Below are positions 1 through 11,024 of a DNA stretch of 64,000 nucleotides, in pieces (position 1 is the first letter of the stretch; every line of letters begins with the position of its first letter). The stretch is taken from positions 20,108,077-20,172,076 of the forward strand of contig CM046837.1 in the NCBI GenBank assembly GCA_025618425.1. Direction: 5' to 3'. The notes under the pieces were generated by a model. That model had not been told where the DNA came from, ran no database searches, and saw nothing but the letters and a program-made list of their open reading frames with translations. This DNA comes from Heliocidaris tuberculata. Its lineage: Eukaryota > Echinodermata > Echinoidea > Camarodonta > Echinometridae. Made by a program: the position numbers and the translations under genes.

Positions 1-656
1 TGCAAATTGTACTCAACTCGCTTGACCCTTGCCACTCTGCCCGCGTGAGCATACCTTTGCGACCCACAATTTCCGTAGATTTTCATCTTTAGGAAAATGA
101 TGTACGTAGGCTTTCATCATCTTTAGGGGTCTTGCTACAGCCCGCAACTAAACACCGATTTGGCATTATTGATTAAATTGTGTTCCAAAATCAAATTTAT
201 TGTGAGGAATTAAACACACGAAAATATGCGATGCAAATGGTCGATGCCGTGAATGTCATGCTCGGCACCGGGCTGGGCCTGCCGGGGCCTGCGGACGCGC
301 CAGGTATATAGGTTGGTGGAATATTTTCCCTTACTTCTCGTACGTCACAGATCACGTGATCATGATGTCGCTTCGATGGGTCTTTTTAGGGGCGGGGCTT
401 ATGACTGTGTAAATCAGCAAAAATATACTTTTCAAATGATTATGAAATACGACTGAATGCATAAAAAAGTGTGTGACAGATATTTTTTGGCTCCTGATAA
501 CTCCTTCCTACGAAAAATGGGCAATTAATTTTCTATTTTAGTCACCCTTTAAGGTCGAATAAAGGTCAAATTTGTTACATGTTGGCATGACCGTGCAGAC
601 GTTAGATATTAAAACTGGTATAGATGCCTAATGTTAAATGGAGGGGATTTGGGTGT
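1..656. other. Intergenic, no gene seen
   Basis: No supported gene, RNA or element with definable ends. The only reading frames are short and have no recognisable motif. A GGTCA half-site lies near 571. Sequence around 541-552 ends in CCT followed by TTAA, which could be the right end of a TTAA-type element whose left end lies outside the window, but nothing pairs with it here. Confidence 0.5.
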
Positions 657-664
657 GTAGAACT

Positions 665-942
665 GGGGTCCACTCGCTATTCATAAGGACCGCTATTCAT
701 AGAAAATCGCTATTCATTTAACACGCGTTATGAATAGCGGTCCTTATGAATAGTTATGAATAGTCCTTATAAACGGAAGTCCTTATGAACAGCGAGGTAA
801 TTTGTCTACGGTTTGCTCGTTATGTAGAAGGACCGCTATTCACACAAAACCGCTATTCATTTCGTCACGCGTTATGGATAGCGGTCCTTACGAATAAGTT
901 GTCCTTATGAATAGCGGTCCTTATGACTAGCGAGGTTACCCC
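665..942 (+). mobile_element. hAT-like MITE, copy 1 (8-bp TSD)
   Basis: A 278-bp non-coding element flanked by a perfect 8-bp duplication, GTAGAACT, at 657-664 and 943-950. The ends are imperfect inverted repeats starting GGGGT, with CGCTATTCATAAGGACC on the left against CGCTAGTCATAAGGACC on the right. The interior is built from many direct and inverted copies of TATTCATAAGGACCG, which may act as subterminal transposase-binding arrays. An inverted copy with its own different perfect 8-bp TSD lies at 31926-32211. The 8-bp TSD fits the hAT superfamily; no transposase is present. Confidence 0.9.
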
Positions 943-950
943 GTAGAACT

Positions 951-1200
951 AATCTCTAAGATCATTCATTCATTCATTTTTCAGAAGGGTTCAATACAGG
1001 GTCAAAGTTGAACTTGATATAATGGATAGTACTTTGTTTAGATGTGATATGTTTTTGACGGGTATTTGATGCCAAATGCTTTGATGATGTTATGTTTTCA
1101 ATTTAAGTCGACTTCACGAACTGAAGGTCAGGTCAAAGTTCAATCTTACCCCTGATTCACTAAGGTCAAATTTATATACCTGTCATTTTAGTTCATTGTC
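951..1200 (-). repeat. Diverged repeat with GGTCA half-sites
   Basis: Contains AGGTCAGGTCAAAGTTCA at 1125-1142 and GGGTCAAAGTTGA near 999-1011, with a further AAGGTCA near 1165. These resemble, in reverse orientation, the TGACC-rich tandem repeat at 14640-15330. This may be a decayed copy of that family; the alignment outside the half-sites is weak. Confidence 0.3.
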
Positions 1201-1589
1201 AGGACTCAGAGAATAGTTTTTTTATTCAGAATTGTGGCGCTTCAAATCATCTCAGTTTAAATTCTTTACGTTTGGATACTGCACCCATTGAATGTTAAAT
1301 TACTAAAGAATATAATAGATCGTATGACTTGAGGTGCTACAGTTAAGGATATCCACAGCACCTATGCACAGCACTGGCGTCTGTGACAGTCTTGCTATGC
1401 TGTTTCCCGATGATGCAGTAATGTACTTGGACTATTGGACTTGGCTTGCATTACTTGTACTGCTGGAACAAGAGCAAGCGTTACTGAGATTCTGAAGCTG
1501 TTACATAATTTGTCTTGTAAATCTAGTTAACAGATAGCATTATCATAGGTTATTCTCCGCCTGTGCTAGAAGTCTTTTAAATTTAATTG

Positions 1590-2420
1590 ATTCCATTACA
1601 AACTGTCTTAACTCAGTTAATAATTTGAAATTTGATGTAATTGCAATTTCTGAAACGTGGATTAAAGAATGCAATTCTTTTGTAAATACTCCTGACTACT
1701 AATTCATGCAAAACAATAGACAGTATTTCAGTGGTGGCGGTGTTGGACTGTATATTCATGAAACGTTCTCCTTTTCTATTCGCAACGATTTGGTTTTCAA
1801 TGAAAGCTTGTGTGATTTTCTGTTTATTGAAATTAAGCAGGCCTCTGCAAGAAATATTATTGTAGGTGTGTTATAATTATTGATGGGCTCGATGAACTTC
1901 TTTCTATTCTCTCAATCTAAAATAAAACAATATATTTAATGGGTGATTTCAATATAGATATTTCAAGCATTCCTTAAATAACAAAGTACAAAACCTTAAT
2001 TTATCTTTTTAGTAACTGTGTCATCCCACTACTTTACAGGCTGACAAGAACAACTTAGTCTATACTGGTAACATCTTGTAATATAATTACTAATCAATTC
2101 CATTTTACCTAGGGATTATTATACTCTGATATTTCTGATCACTTACCAATATTCCATATAACTTCTATGAAATCTGCTGAAGTGACGACCTTGCCGGACA
2201 TTGCTCCCCGTAGGATGTTTTCATCAAATACAATTAATTGAAAAAAATGAGAATACATGTTGGAATGACATCATGCTCATACAGGACGCAAGTCAAGCCT
2301 ATGATGAATTTAACTTGTACCTGATCCAGAATATAATAAAAGTTTCTGGAAAGATGCAGAGATGGAATTTTTGGACTCCTTTCATCATGATGGAATGGTC
2401 TTATGGAAAGCAAACCCTCC
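1590..2420 (+). pseudogene. LINE endonuclease fragment, CR1-like, decayed
   Basis: Reading across several stops and frame changes gives an apurinic-like endonuclease of a non-LTR retrotransposon. A stretch reading FDVIAISETWIKE (catalytic Glu) lies around 1630-1670, a GGGVGLYI segment near 1735, IIVGV near 1857, and MGDFNIDIS (catalytic Asp and Asn) near 1938-1965. Sequence from 2200 to 2420 resembles the linker between endonuclease and reverse transcriptase. Multiple stops make it non-functional. The clade is a family-level guess. Confidence 0.7.
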
Positions 2421-2509
2421 TGAATGTGTTTCTAACAAAATCGTAAACTGTCAATTGAAAGAATATTTAGTTACGGGGTGTTAATACAGATCTTATATTT
2501 TGAGTGACC

Positions 2510-3280
2510 TCAACCTGAACAATTTTCACTTACAACAAATCTTTTGGTGGAATAAGAAGGTACGACTTAAAAATTGCACATATTGTTATTATCCAGCCTG
2601 ATTCGAAAAGGGGATTTGTCAAGTTTCTGATTTATATCAGGGTAATTGTGTAAAGATATTTGAGCCTTTTGAATGGTATTGATTTTATCTGGTTTGATAA
2701 TAATTGTCAACTCGATGAAAATATACATGACAGAATTGTAAAAGATAATTTTGATGAACGTGAAAAAGATTCCAAAGCACTCTTACAAGATGACGTTGTC
2801 GAAGGCTACACCTTCAAAAGCCGAAAAGAAGTGGAATGAAAGTCTCAATGTTAATTTGGAAGAATCAGATTGGTCAGTTCATCATATCAATAATTTTAGT
2901 TGTACTATTGAAACACAAATACAGTCCGTCTACTTCAAATTGTTTCATAATACAATTTGTATTAATGACTTTTTGTTTAAGGTAAAAAAGATAGATTCAC
3001 CAAACTGTTTTTATTGTTCACTTGCTCCAGATACACTACTTCACTTATTTTGTACTTGTCCAGTGATATTTCCGTTGTAGAAAAATTTGATATCATTTAT
3101 AGCAAAGAAAAAGACCTTATTTACAAATTCTCTATGACAAACAAGATGTTTAGAGTATTTGAAGATAAAACCTACGGTCAAATTATTAATTGCTTATTTT
3201 TGTATCTTAAGTTTTTTTTATCTATAGATGTAGATTTTAAAAGGAACTGCCAAATTTTTCTGCATTTATTGTCTTTATGA
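2510..3280 (+). pseudogene. LINE C-terminal region with zinc motif (Tx1/L1-like)
   Basis: Interrupted coding sequence typical of the region after the reverse transcriptase in Tx1/L1-type LINEs. An early part reads IFWWNKK and EKGICQVSDLYQGN across stops. The last part (2751-3080) is open for 109 codons and ends with SPNCFYCSLAPDTLLHLF followed by C, giving Cys-x2-Cys-x8-His-x4-Cys, the usual zf-RVT motif. A frame change near 3030-3080 carries the tail in another frame to 3280. It is probably a different LINE from the endonuclease fragment upstream. Confidence 0.7.
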
Positions 3281-3598
3281 ATGATAAAATGAAGACTGAG
3301 TACAGCATAGCATAGAAGAGAAACAAGCTCAGTTGCCATTTTAAGAAATTTACCTTCTCAGTTGACAATATTGTGCCTCGATAATTCTGATCTACACTTT
3401 TTCGTCATTTCTAATATTTTCATGTGCTTGTAGAGGTTTTCAACTGTTGTGCTTTTTTGTGATTCAGTGTGCATTATATGTTGATATGTTGAATCTATAC
3501 ATGTGATAGAGTATTCTGTACATATTTTTCTGTGACTTTGATCTATCTTTCTGTACCTTGTATATACGTTAATAAAACCCCCAAAAATTGAAAAAAGG
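3281..3598. other. AT-rich, LINE 3' flank, no gene
   Basis: AT-rich sequence after the LINE C-terminal fragment, possibly its 3' untranslated tail, ending near AATAAAACCCCC at about 3571. No frame or terminal repeat is recognisable. Confidence 0.3.
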
Positions 3599-3865
3599 GC
3601 CTATAATGATGAATTTATGACAAAGGTCCACAGATTATAAGATAAGAATTTTCCTTTTGAAACGCCTGAAAGAAATAAGAGAAAATTAAAACCATGGATG
3701 AATGATGATTTACCACAGTGAAAATCACCTGAGAGCATATCCTTCCAAAACACAAGTCTGTGCCTTCCACCTGAAGAAGAAACATGCTAACAGAAGCCTA
3801 AAGATCACTTGGAATAGTCCAGTAGACGGTACCATATACCATGCACATGACCGGGAAAAATTGTT
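3599..3865 (+). pseudogene. Two LINE scraps: linker and RT segment
   Basis: The first part (3599-3715) reads like the linker before a LINE reverse transcriptase (RNKRKLKPWMNDDL) with one in-frame stop. It is followed from 3715 by a second motif, PSKTQVCAFHLKKKHANR, which belongs much later in the reverse transcriptase of many LINEs. The jump implies a deletion or two juxtaposed fragments. The region runs into the AT-rich repeat at about 3866. Confidence 0.55.
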
Positions 3866-4720
3866 AAGTACAAGGTTTTTTTGTTGATTTGTGTTCTAGA
3901 TGGTTATTGAAGTAAATTCAGCTTCGTTGCCACCTTGGCAACCTTGAGCATTTTTTTTAATTATCATAATTAGCATAATCATTATGTTTTTTTGTTTTTT
4001 TTCAGTGGATGGCTATATGCGATGGAGTGATGTGACTGAAGAAGCGATAGACCGAGAGTATATTGAGTGAAAATGTGGTGTATTATTCTAACATAAGATT
4101 ACATATGATGTTTTTATATACCAAATTATGAAAATAATGTCCATGTTTATTTTTTCCTTTTATTGGAATTAAATGAACAAAGATTTGTTTATTTTGAAAA
4201 GATAACTTGTTTAATTAGCATATGTGCAATATGTAATATGTTAGTAATCTAAAGCAAGAAAGCCTCAAAACATATATGATACAACTGTTCTAGGATTTTC
4301 TATGGTGAGGAATTCATTTATGACACCAATTTTTAGTTTAAAGTAATGCAATTGGCGTTAACAGCATAATTAGCACAATTACCTAATTAGCATATGTGCA
4401 ATATATAGATTTCTTTGTCATTGTTTATCAGGAAAGCCTGACAACATAAATAATAAAACTTTTTCTAGGGTTTTCCATGATGAGGAATTAATTTATGACA
4501 CCAGTTTTTCATTTCAAGTAATGCAATTAATGTAAATAGCATAATTAGCATAGCATAATTAGATACTTAGCATAGGCGCAATATATGGACTTCTTTGTCA
4601 TTGTTTATCCCGAAAGCCTGAAAACATAAATAATACAATGAAAACATAAGTAATACAATGTTTTCTAGGGTTTTCTATGACGAGGAATTCATTTATGACA
4701 CCAGGGCCCTGTAACATAAA
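3866..4720 (+). repeat. AT-rich tandem repeat, about 170-190 bp unit
   Basis: At least three imperfect units containing CATAATTAGCATA, GTGCAATATAT, TTCTTTGTCATTGTTTATC, AAAGCCTGA.AACATAA and TTTATGACACCAG. The same family occurs in reverse complement at 18950-19425, including the junction TTAAGTACAAGG. A short scrap is seen near 15345-15395. No coding signal. Confidence 0.8.
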
Positions 4721-5170
4721 AATCGACTCACAATTGATTGTAAAAATCAATTGCATCTCCCACTCGCTCAGTGTGACCAGCGTTAAAAATGGAATTATGC
4801 TAGGGAGCAGCGTAAAATTCTGCTAAATAAAAAAAAAAAAAAAAAAAAAAAATCTGCCCCCCCCCAAAAGAAGTTTATCAGCATTTTGGGGATGTATTTT
4901 TAACTCAAAAATTCTCTGACAAGCGTATTTTTACTCAAAAATGCTCTGACAATTATGCTAAACATAATGCTAGATGTTAAAGCGGTCAAAATTCTGCCAG
5001 AAAGCAGAATTCTGCTAACTCTGGTAACGTTGCGATTCGCTACAATCAATTGTATCATACAATCAATTGTATTTTCCTGTAACATAAAACTCAACCAAAT
5101 CGACATGCAGGGTACAATCCATTGTAACTCATTCATACAAACGGTTGTATATATGAGTCTAGTGCGATGA
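4721..5170. repeat. Composite repeats: A-run, ACAAGC repeat, CAATTG motifs
   Basis: Holds a poly-A tract at about 4829-4851 and then TCAGCATTTTGGGG and CTCTGACAAGCG, members of the ACAAGC repeat seen at 6780-6850, 37740-37840 and 62925-63110. CTGTAACATAAAA occurs twice (near 4709 and 5074) beside several palindromic ATCAATTGTA/CAATTGAT motifs. Overlapping short frames on both strands show no protein motif. Confidence 0.5.
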
Positions 5171-6620
5171 CGTCATCCACTCAAAAACCGACTTTCTGCG
5201 GAAGATGTCACTCGGTAAGTAGTGCTATATTTATCCTTAAATTTCAGGAATTTTACTATTATCATGACATTATGTATATTTCATTGTTATCTAGTGTATT
5301 ATTTTGACAGTTTGAGTGATCTCTTCTAAGCTGTTCGTGCCGAAACAGAGAGCAAGTTAATCACGAACTTTTGAGTTCAATTTGTTTATCGTCGGTAGCC
5401 AGTTTTCAGCTATCGCCGTGTACCTTTCAGGACAGTCTCGCCAGACTTTCGGGCGACTGTCTTGGTGAATTTTCTGTCAAAACATCTATGCAGTTTCGAA
5501 CTATTATGACATCCTAGACGTGTAAAAAACGATAATTGTTATACCATGAACGATCAAAATCAATTCAAATGTGAAATAAAGTAATAATCTTTTAAAATTT
5601 AGCTTTTAAAATGAACAGTTGACGCTATAATGGCGATAGGTATTATAAGTGCGACAGCTGTGTGGGCTGCTGTTCGAGCCGTGCTGCCTGTGCCGAGTGT
5701 GGTCCACGGCGGCCGGGTCGCACCCAGCTAGCCCAGACAGGGAAGGGAAGTTGAGGGAACCATCAGTAAAGTTTTAAATTTTCTGTCTCCTTTGTGGGGG
5801 AAAGAGCATTTTTTTTTTTTTTTTTTTTTTTTTTTGCAGAGCCCATTTTTTTTTAAGGGTACATATAATCAGAAATGGAATACATACAACAGGAATGTAC
5901 GTGACTGTTCTCGATTTTTTCATAGACTCTATTACATTTTTCCCCTCAGGTTGGCCTGAAAGGAAAACTTCATAGAACATCTTATGAACATTGTAGTTAC
6001 TATGGAAGAAGATGTAAGATGAAGCAGACATTCCTCAATATTTCTCACAGAAATTGAGGTATATTTTGTGCTGTAAACTAGCTTTGAATTTTAATGTTGT
6101 CAATTGATTTGCTGATATAGGTAAAATCTATTAGTTCTCAGAGTCATTTTTGTGATTTGTTATTATTTCTTTGTTATTGTTATGACAGAGACTCTGCAAG
6201 CTCAGTAAAGTCCATATTTTTGGGGGTGATATGCTGATAAGCCCCTGAAAATCTTGAATTTTCTGACAGGGGGATATCATACAGTCTTCTCCCCTAACAA
6301 CTTCCCTCCGTAGCTTTACACATCCAACAGTCACAACTGTGGATGTGCTGTCATGAATTATTTTTATCTTGATTCTTTTTTTTTTTGGAGGGGGGGGGGT
6401 TGTATGTCTGACCCCATCTAGCAAGCTACATGTAGCAACGACCCAGGGTGATCCTTGTTCAGGGGATGAACACGGTCAACACGAAGGTAGTTGTAATTTT
6501 TTGTTTGTATGTAATTAATTTTCATTTTAACTATTTGGGTTTTTTCCGTATGTATTTGTTTATTATTTGTTTGATTATCTTGCAATTACTTTTTTTGTAT
6601 TTAGTAATCATGTCGTTTTT
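5171..6620. other. Intergenic, no gene seen
   Basis: No recognisable protein, element end or RNA. There is a GC-rich island at about 5640-5740, a long T run at 5811-5835, and a GT-rich stretch at 6380-6400 with a G run. The short minus-strand frames here are largely translations of the T and G runs. Confidence 0.45.
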
Positions 6621-6719
6621 ATTCTTAAATTATTGTTTGACATGGAGATGCATTTTTGCCTGAGTCTACCAAGTCTACCAAGAAACTGGAAGATGACAAA
6701 ATCAGGAGAGGATGGTTTA

Positions 6720-6965
6720 CACTAGAGTACCCAAGGAGGGGGGTAAGGGGGGGGGGCAGACTGCCCCTCCCCCGACAACTTACTTTTTTTTTGCTTGTCA
6801 GAGAATTCTTGAGAAAAACTGGACCCCATAAAATCTGATACCCCCCCCCCCCCAACAACTTTTGGAGGGCTGGTGAGAAGAAAAACAAATCTCCCGACCA
6901 CCCCCTCCACCATCCCCCTCTCCCAGAGCAACTTTTGGAGGGCTGGCGAGAAGAAAAAAATACAA
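6720..6965. repeat. G/C-run repeats with duplicated AACTTTTGGAGGGCTGG
   Basis: A G run at about 6747 and a C run at 6841-6853 sit within a repeat that includes TGCTTGTCAGAGAATTC and ACTGGACCCCATAA, related in reverse complement to 37740-37840. AACTTTTGGAGGGCTGG followed by GAGAAGAAAAA occurs twice, near 6855 and 6930. No coding evidence. Confidence 0.6.
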
Positions 6966-7064
6966 ATCTCCCTCCTAGCAGTTCCCCGAAGTTTCAGCTT
7001 ACCATTTCATCTGAAGTTTTGCCCCTCTTGACGCCAAGGTACAGTTACGCCACTGATGGTAGAA

Positions 7065-7330
7065 CACGTTTCAGGACAACTCCCGCGGAGGACAACTCCC
7101 CCGGTGACGACTCCCACCTGACAACTCCCCCGGAGGACAATTCCCCTTGAAGACTACTCCCCCGGGGACGACTCCCACCTGACAACTACCCCGGAGGACA
7201 ACTCCCCCGGAGGACTACTCCCCCGGATGACAACTCCCCCGAGGACTACTCCCCCGGAGGACAACTCCCCCGGAGGACAACTCCCCCGGAGACAACTCCC
7301 CCGCGGGACAAATACCCCGGAGGACGCGTC
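7065..7330 (+). repeat. GC-rich minisatellite, GGACAACTCCCCCGGA type
   Basis: About a dozen imperfect copies of an 18-20 bp unit, GGACAACTCCCCCGGA with variants ACTACTCC and GACGACTCC. The reverse complement of the same unit forms a second array at 13605-13878. Apparent frames rich in Pro and Thr are by-products of the repeat. Confidence 0.9.
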
Positions 7331-7645
7331 GCAACATGATAACGACTCCCTGGAGAACGACTCTCACCAAGATAATTCTTACACCGGTATGAAATATAAT
7401 AACAGGGATAATCGTTTTTGAAAGGACGAATAATTATTAAGGCTCACGCCATTTGTCAGGTCAGTGATTGGGGAACAAGCATAGGTACCTCCTTGTTCTA
7501 CACGAATGGGGTGATTTATATCCCTAATGCAGCTATTAAATCTTTATCTTATCGCCTATCCTTAGCCTATCCTTTGCCTGTCATCAGAGCATGTTAATAT
7601 TCAATTTTATCAATGATCGTGTTACATAGCAAATTAAGACACTTA

Positions 7646-8135
7646 AGCCCCGTTTTAATAGACCGCGTCCGGCCGGAGTCGGGACTGATGCCGGGTTAAA
7701 AAAGCGGGGCAGCAGGTGATAAAACCACGGGTGGTCCACCCCGGCGCGCCGTCTTAACAGACATTCGCTGAAAACCTAACCGGGTAGGTTCCCATAGTTA
7801 CGTATAGAACTGCATGACTTCCTGTCGCGCGCGCGGGAGATTCAAAAAGCGGGGAATGTTATATTTCACGAGAATTGAGTTCGAGTCATTGCGCAATGTC
7901 GAGCTGTCCGGTCAGAAACTAGCCCGAGAGCGGCTTAACAGAACGGCTGTCCGGAATTAGCAGGGGTAGAGTCGTGATTTTACCCTCGTTGGACCTAGTC
8001 AAATTTTGGCAAAATTATACCGGTTAGATTCCGGTCAACACCTCAGTAGGAGCGGTTTAACAGGAATGAGTAAAGAAATCTAACCCGGTATCACCCGGTC
8101 GAGGCGTTTTAAAAGGTGTCTGTTAAGACGGGGCT
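7646..8135. mobile_element. PIF/Harbinger-like MITE, copy 1
   Basis: A 490-bp non-coding element. TIRs are AGCCCCGTTTTAATAGAC on the left and AGCCCCGTCTTAACAGAC on the right (reverse complement), flanked by TTA at 7643-7645 and 8136-8138. The trinucleotide TWA-type TSD fits PIF/Harbinger. Copies of the terminal motif recur inside (GTCTTAACAGAC near 7751). A truncated relative starts at 25693. Confidence 0.8.
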
Positions 8136-8138
8136 TTA

Positions 8139-9069
8139 GTGTTATTGTGCATCCTATACTAAAAAGAGGATTTTATTTTGCGCTTATAGAAATCAAAACT
8201 CAGTCTATGTGTCTACATTTGTTAATTTAAAAGCCTAATTAACATTGACTTTACCTTTTGTTGTGTGTTCGTCATAGATAAGACACTTTCTTTATGACTG
8301 AGGTTTTGATGTGATTTCAGCACAAAGTTTAACTTTTACACATGCTCGTTGTGGTAATGTCGAAATACGTAGAAGCTCAGGTCCTTTTTATACAAATTTT
8401 ATTCAGTATTTGGTTTCCTCAAGATTTAATGTTCATTTATGGTTGGTGAGCTTAACACAGTGGCGGATAGAGAACTTCGGAACTCTTTGCACAAAGAAAT
8501 GTGTCTGATAGTTGCATATTTAGAAGAAAAAGAAAAAAAGAAACAGTAACTTAATCACGGCTGCCGGTGGAGCGAAGCGACCGGGGGGGGGGGGGGGGGT
8601 GTCCCCTCCGACGGTTAGATTTTTTTTTTTTTAATTTATGTTTCAAAGTTTCAAATTTAGAACACTTTCATTTAAACAAAAATTGTGACACCCCCCTTCC
8701 ATACAGGCTACGCCTATATACTTCTCTACTTTTATACTTTCCTACATTAGTTCCTCACTTTTCTTTCTCCATGTCCTTCCTTTTTTTCTCTCTCTCTCTT
8801 CTTTCCTCTCTCCCTTTTCTCTTCATTATCTTTCTTTTTCTTATTTTTTAATAAGTCACTTGTTTAACATTTGTCTTTCTCTTTTTGTTATTCCAGATTA
8901 TGAAATGTGTTATTGGAAGTACTTTTTGTATTTCGGTTTTCATAATTTATGATATCTTGAATTATTGGAACAGTTACTTTTCCCCGTGTCATTTTTGTTA
9001 TTTTGCATTTTCATTGATAGATATTTAAGTTTCAAGATAAAACAAATATGTCTGTACATAAAATATCAT
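8139..9069. other. Intergenic, CT-rich, no gene
   Basis: No gene. Contains GTGGCGGATAGAG at about 8460 (a MITE-end-like motif with no partner found), a G run at 8582-8599, a T run near 8620 and a CT-rich stretch at 8760-8850. Confidence 0.45.
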
Positions 9070-9280
9070 TCCAGGGCCCAAGGCGAGCGACATTGCTATT
9101 TTCAATGTTCACCTTTAGACCAGAGATTTTCCTGAAAGAAGAAAGTATGTCTAACATATTCCTTATAGGTTTACTTCGTTTGCTGTAAGGTAAATAATTG
9201 TATCGTCAGCATACTGACTCACTCTAAGTTCATTTCCCTCTAATAAAATTCCTGAAATAATGGTACTATGAGAACCAAAC
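9070..9280 (-). pseudogene. LINE reverse transcriptase fragment with YADD
   Basis: On the minus strand the sequence reads GILLEGNELRVSQYADDT, covering the reverse transcriptase catalytic YxDD motif (at 9202-9213), then a frame change into KISGLKVNIE near 9105-9135. The context matches Tx1/L1-type LINEs. It is short, frame-shifted and without the rest of the enzyme. Confidence 0.7.
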
Positions 9281-9790
9281 TTAACGTAATGTTAACTTGA
9301 AATTTATTAGGCAACTGCTATACCAAGACACCTACAAAAAGAGTTTCGGTACCTACATTCCACTACAGACACATGCCATTAACTCTTGTTCTATATTCTA
9401 TGGCATTGTGGTATATAGTATACACAAGTCATGAATGAAGCAAGAAGGTGAAAATATTATTTATAATTATATCAAAACTTGCACTTTGAACAAATGATCA
9501 TAACCCTGCACCGATATAATCCCTTGTTTCGTCATAGATCATGTAGACATGGGTGAAATAACCAGTTTAAACTTAAAGGTCCTATGAAATACTGCAAAGA
9601 TGTGAATTTATTCGTTAATATGTTGTTTCCTGAATGTAATTCCATCCAAAATAACCCCGAAAAATCCCACTTCATGTTCACAGGCTATCTAAAATTTAAA
9701 ATTGACCCTTTCTCAGCCAAATTCGCCCCGCCCACATACCCACCCCCCAAAAAAACTCCCCAAACAGTATCGGAGTATCACGTGACCCTC

Positions 9791-9798
9791 TGACGTCA
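9791..9798. promoter_or_regulatory. CRE-like TGACGTCA, left side of the TTAA element
   Basis: Perfect palindromic CRE/ATF site 137 bp upstream of the THAP ATG. A matching site lies at 12411-12418 upstream of the minus-strand gene, and another precedes the second THAP frame at 18282-18289. Function is inferred from placement only. Confidence 0.45.
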
Positions 9799-9927
9799 GA
9801 ACCAGCTGATTGTTCGCGAGTTGTTTCGATGTACGTATACGCACGCGAAACGTGTACTTTGAACTTATCACAATTTTGTTTGTTCTTCTTCGATTCTTTC
9901 AGTTTGTTTTATTGAGCAATCAGTAGA

Positions 9928-10044
9928 ATGTCAACTAGGTGCATTGCGGCTGGATGTTTCAATACCACTAAAGAAGATGTTATTTTACATAAATTCCCCA
10001 AAGACGTGAAATTGAGGAAAATTTGGACTTGCAAATGTTATTAG
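9928..10044 (+). pseudogene. THAP domain N-terminus, truncated
   Basis: An ATG opens a 38-codon frame beginning MSTRCIAAGCFNTTKEDV and including LHKFPKD and a Trp. This is the start of a THAP zinc finger: Cys-x4-Cys, the short F-P motif and the conserved Trp. It stops at TAG before the second Cys-x2-His pair, and nothing downstream restores the domain, because a tandem duplication begins at about 10077. THAP domains bind DNA and occur in transposases and host regulators. It lies 350 bp inside the left end of the TTAA element. Confidence 0.7.
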
Positions 10045-10076
10045 ATTTGGAGGTGTATTTGACTAAACTGTGATGC

Positions 10077-10640
10077 AAATAATGAGCATCAGACTTGCAA
10101 TAATAAATTCTGAATACGTACATCCACCCTTGCATAAGTAAAATCTACTGTGGGGACCGTTAATTTAGAGGGCAGCAAAACCAATCGTTTACAAGCGTCA
10201 CCCCCCCCCCCCCAACTGTTTTTATGTAAGTAAAGGCTTCTTTTTGTTATTGGGAAAAGATAGAATCATCATCATCAGTTATTTAATCAGCATTTTCCAA
10301 CTTATACAAGGGGTAACCAACTCTTTCTCTCCATTTGATTCTGCATTGTGCAAATAACAAGCAATAATGAGCATCAGTCTTGCACTAATAAAATCTGAAT
10401 ACGTACATTCACCCTTGCATAAGTAAAATCTACTGTGGGGACCGTTAATTTAGAGGGCACCAAAACCAATCGTTTACAAACCTCCCCCCCCCCCCCTACT
10501 GTTTTTATGTAAGTGAAGGCTTCTTTTCGTTATTGGGAAAAGATAGAATCATCATCATCATCAGTTATTCAATCAGCATTTTCGAACTTATACAAGGGGT
10601 AAACCAACTCTTTCTCTCCATTTGATTCTGCATTGTGCAT
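10077..10640 (+). repeat. Tandem duplication, two units of about 275 bp
   Basis: Two adjacent copies share AATAATGAGCATCAG, ACTGTGGGGACCGTTAATTT, a C run, ACTGTTTTTATGTAAGT, and a tail ending TCTCCATTTGATTCTGCAT. They start near 10077 and 10355. They probably replaced or expanded the middle of the TTAA element. Confidence 0.85.
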
Positions 10641-10790
10641 TCTGTCTTGATTAAGTCATTCCATGTTCACTCTGCTCATTCTGTCTTGATTAAATCATTC
10701 CATGTTCACTCTCTTCATTCTCTCTTGATTAAGTCATTCCATCTTCACTCTGCTCATTCTCTCTTTATTAAATCATTCCATAACATCTTC
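10635..10790 (+). repeat. 39-bp tandem repeat, four copies
   Basis: Four imperfect units of CATTCTGTCTTGATTAAGTC plus ATTCCATGTTCACTCTGCT. The reading frame across them is a translation of the repeat, not a gene. Confidence 0.85.
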
Positions 10791-11024
10791 CTCTCATACC
10801 AACCTTTTCCAGATGCCATGCTCTTTTAACAGGCTCATCATCTGTCATTCTCATCACATGACCAATCTATCTCAATAAAATTTACACGTCACTTTACCAC
10901 TTCCATACAGTTTAAGAAATTAAAAAATTGAATGGCACAATAAATCACATAAGGCAGAGTGGTTTCCTTTCTTGTACAGTTTATTGCTTATACCACAGAC
11001 GTACAACCACCATGCTTATACAAA

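Noticed and set aside
541..552. Possible right end of a TTAA element (CCCTTTAA)
   Set aside because: No matching left end in the window, so boundaries cannot be supported.
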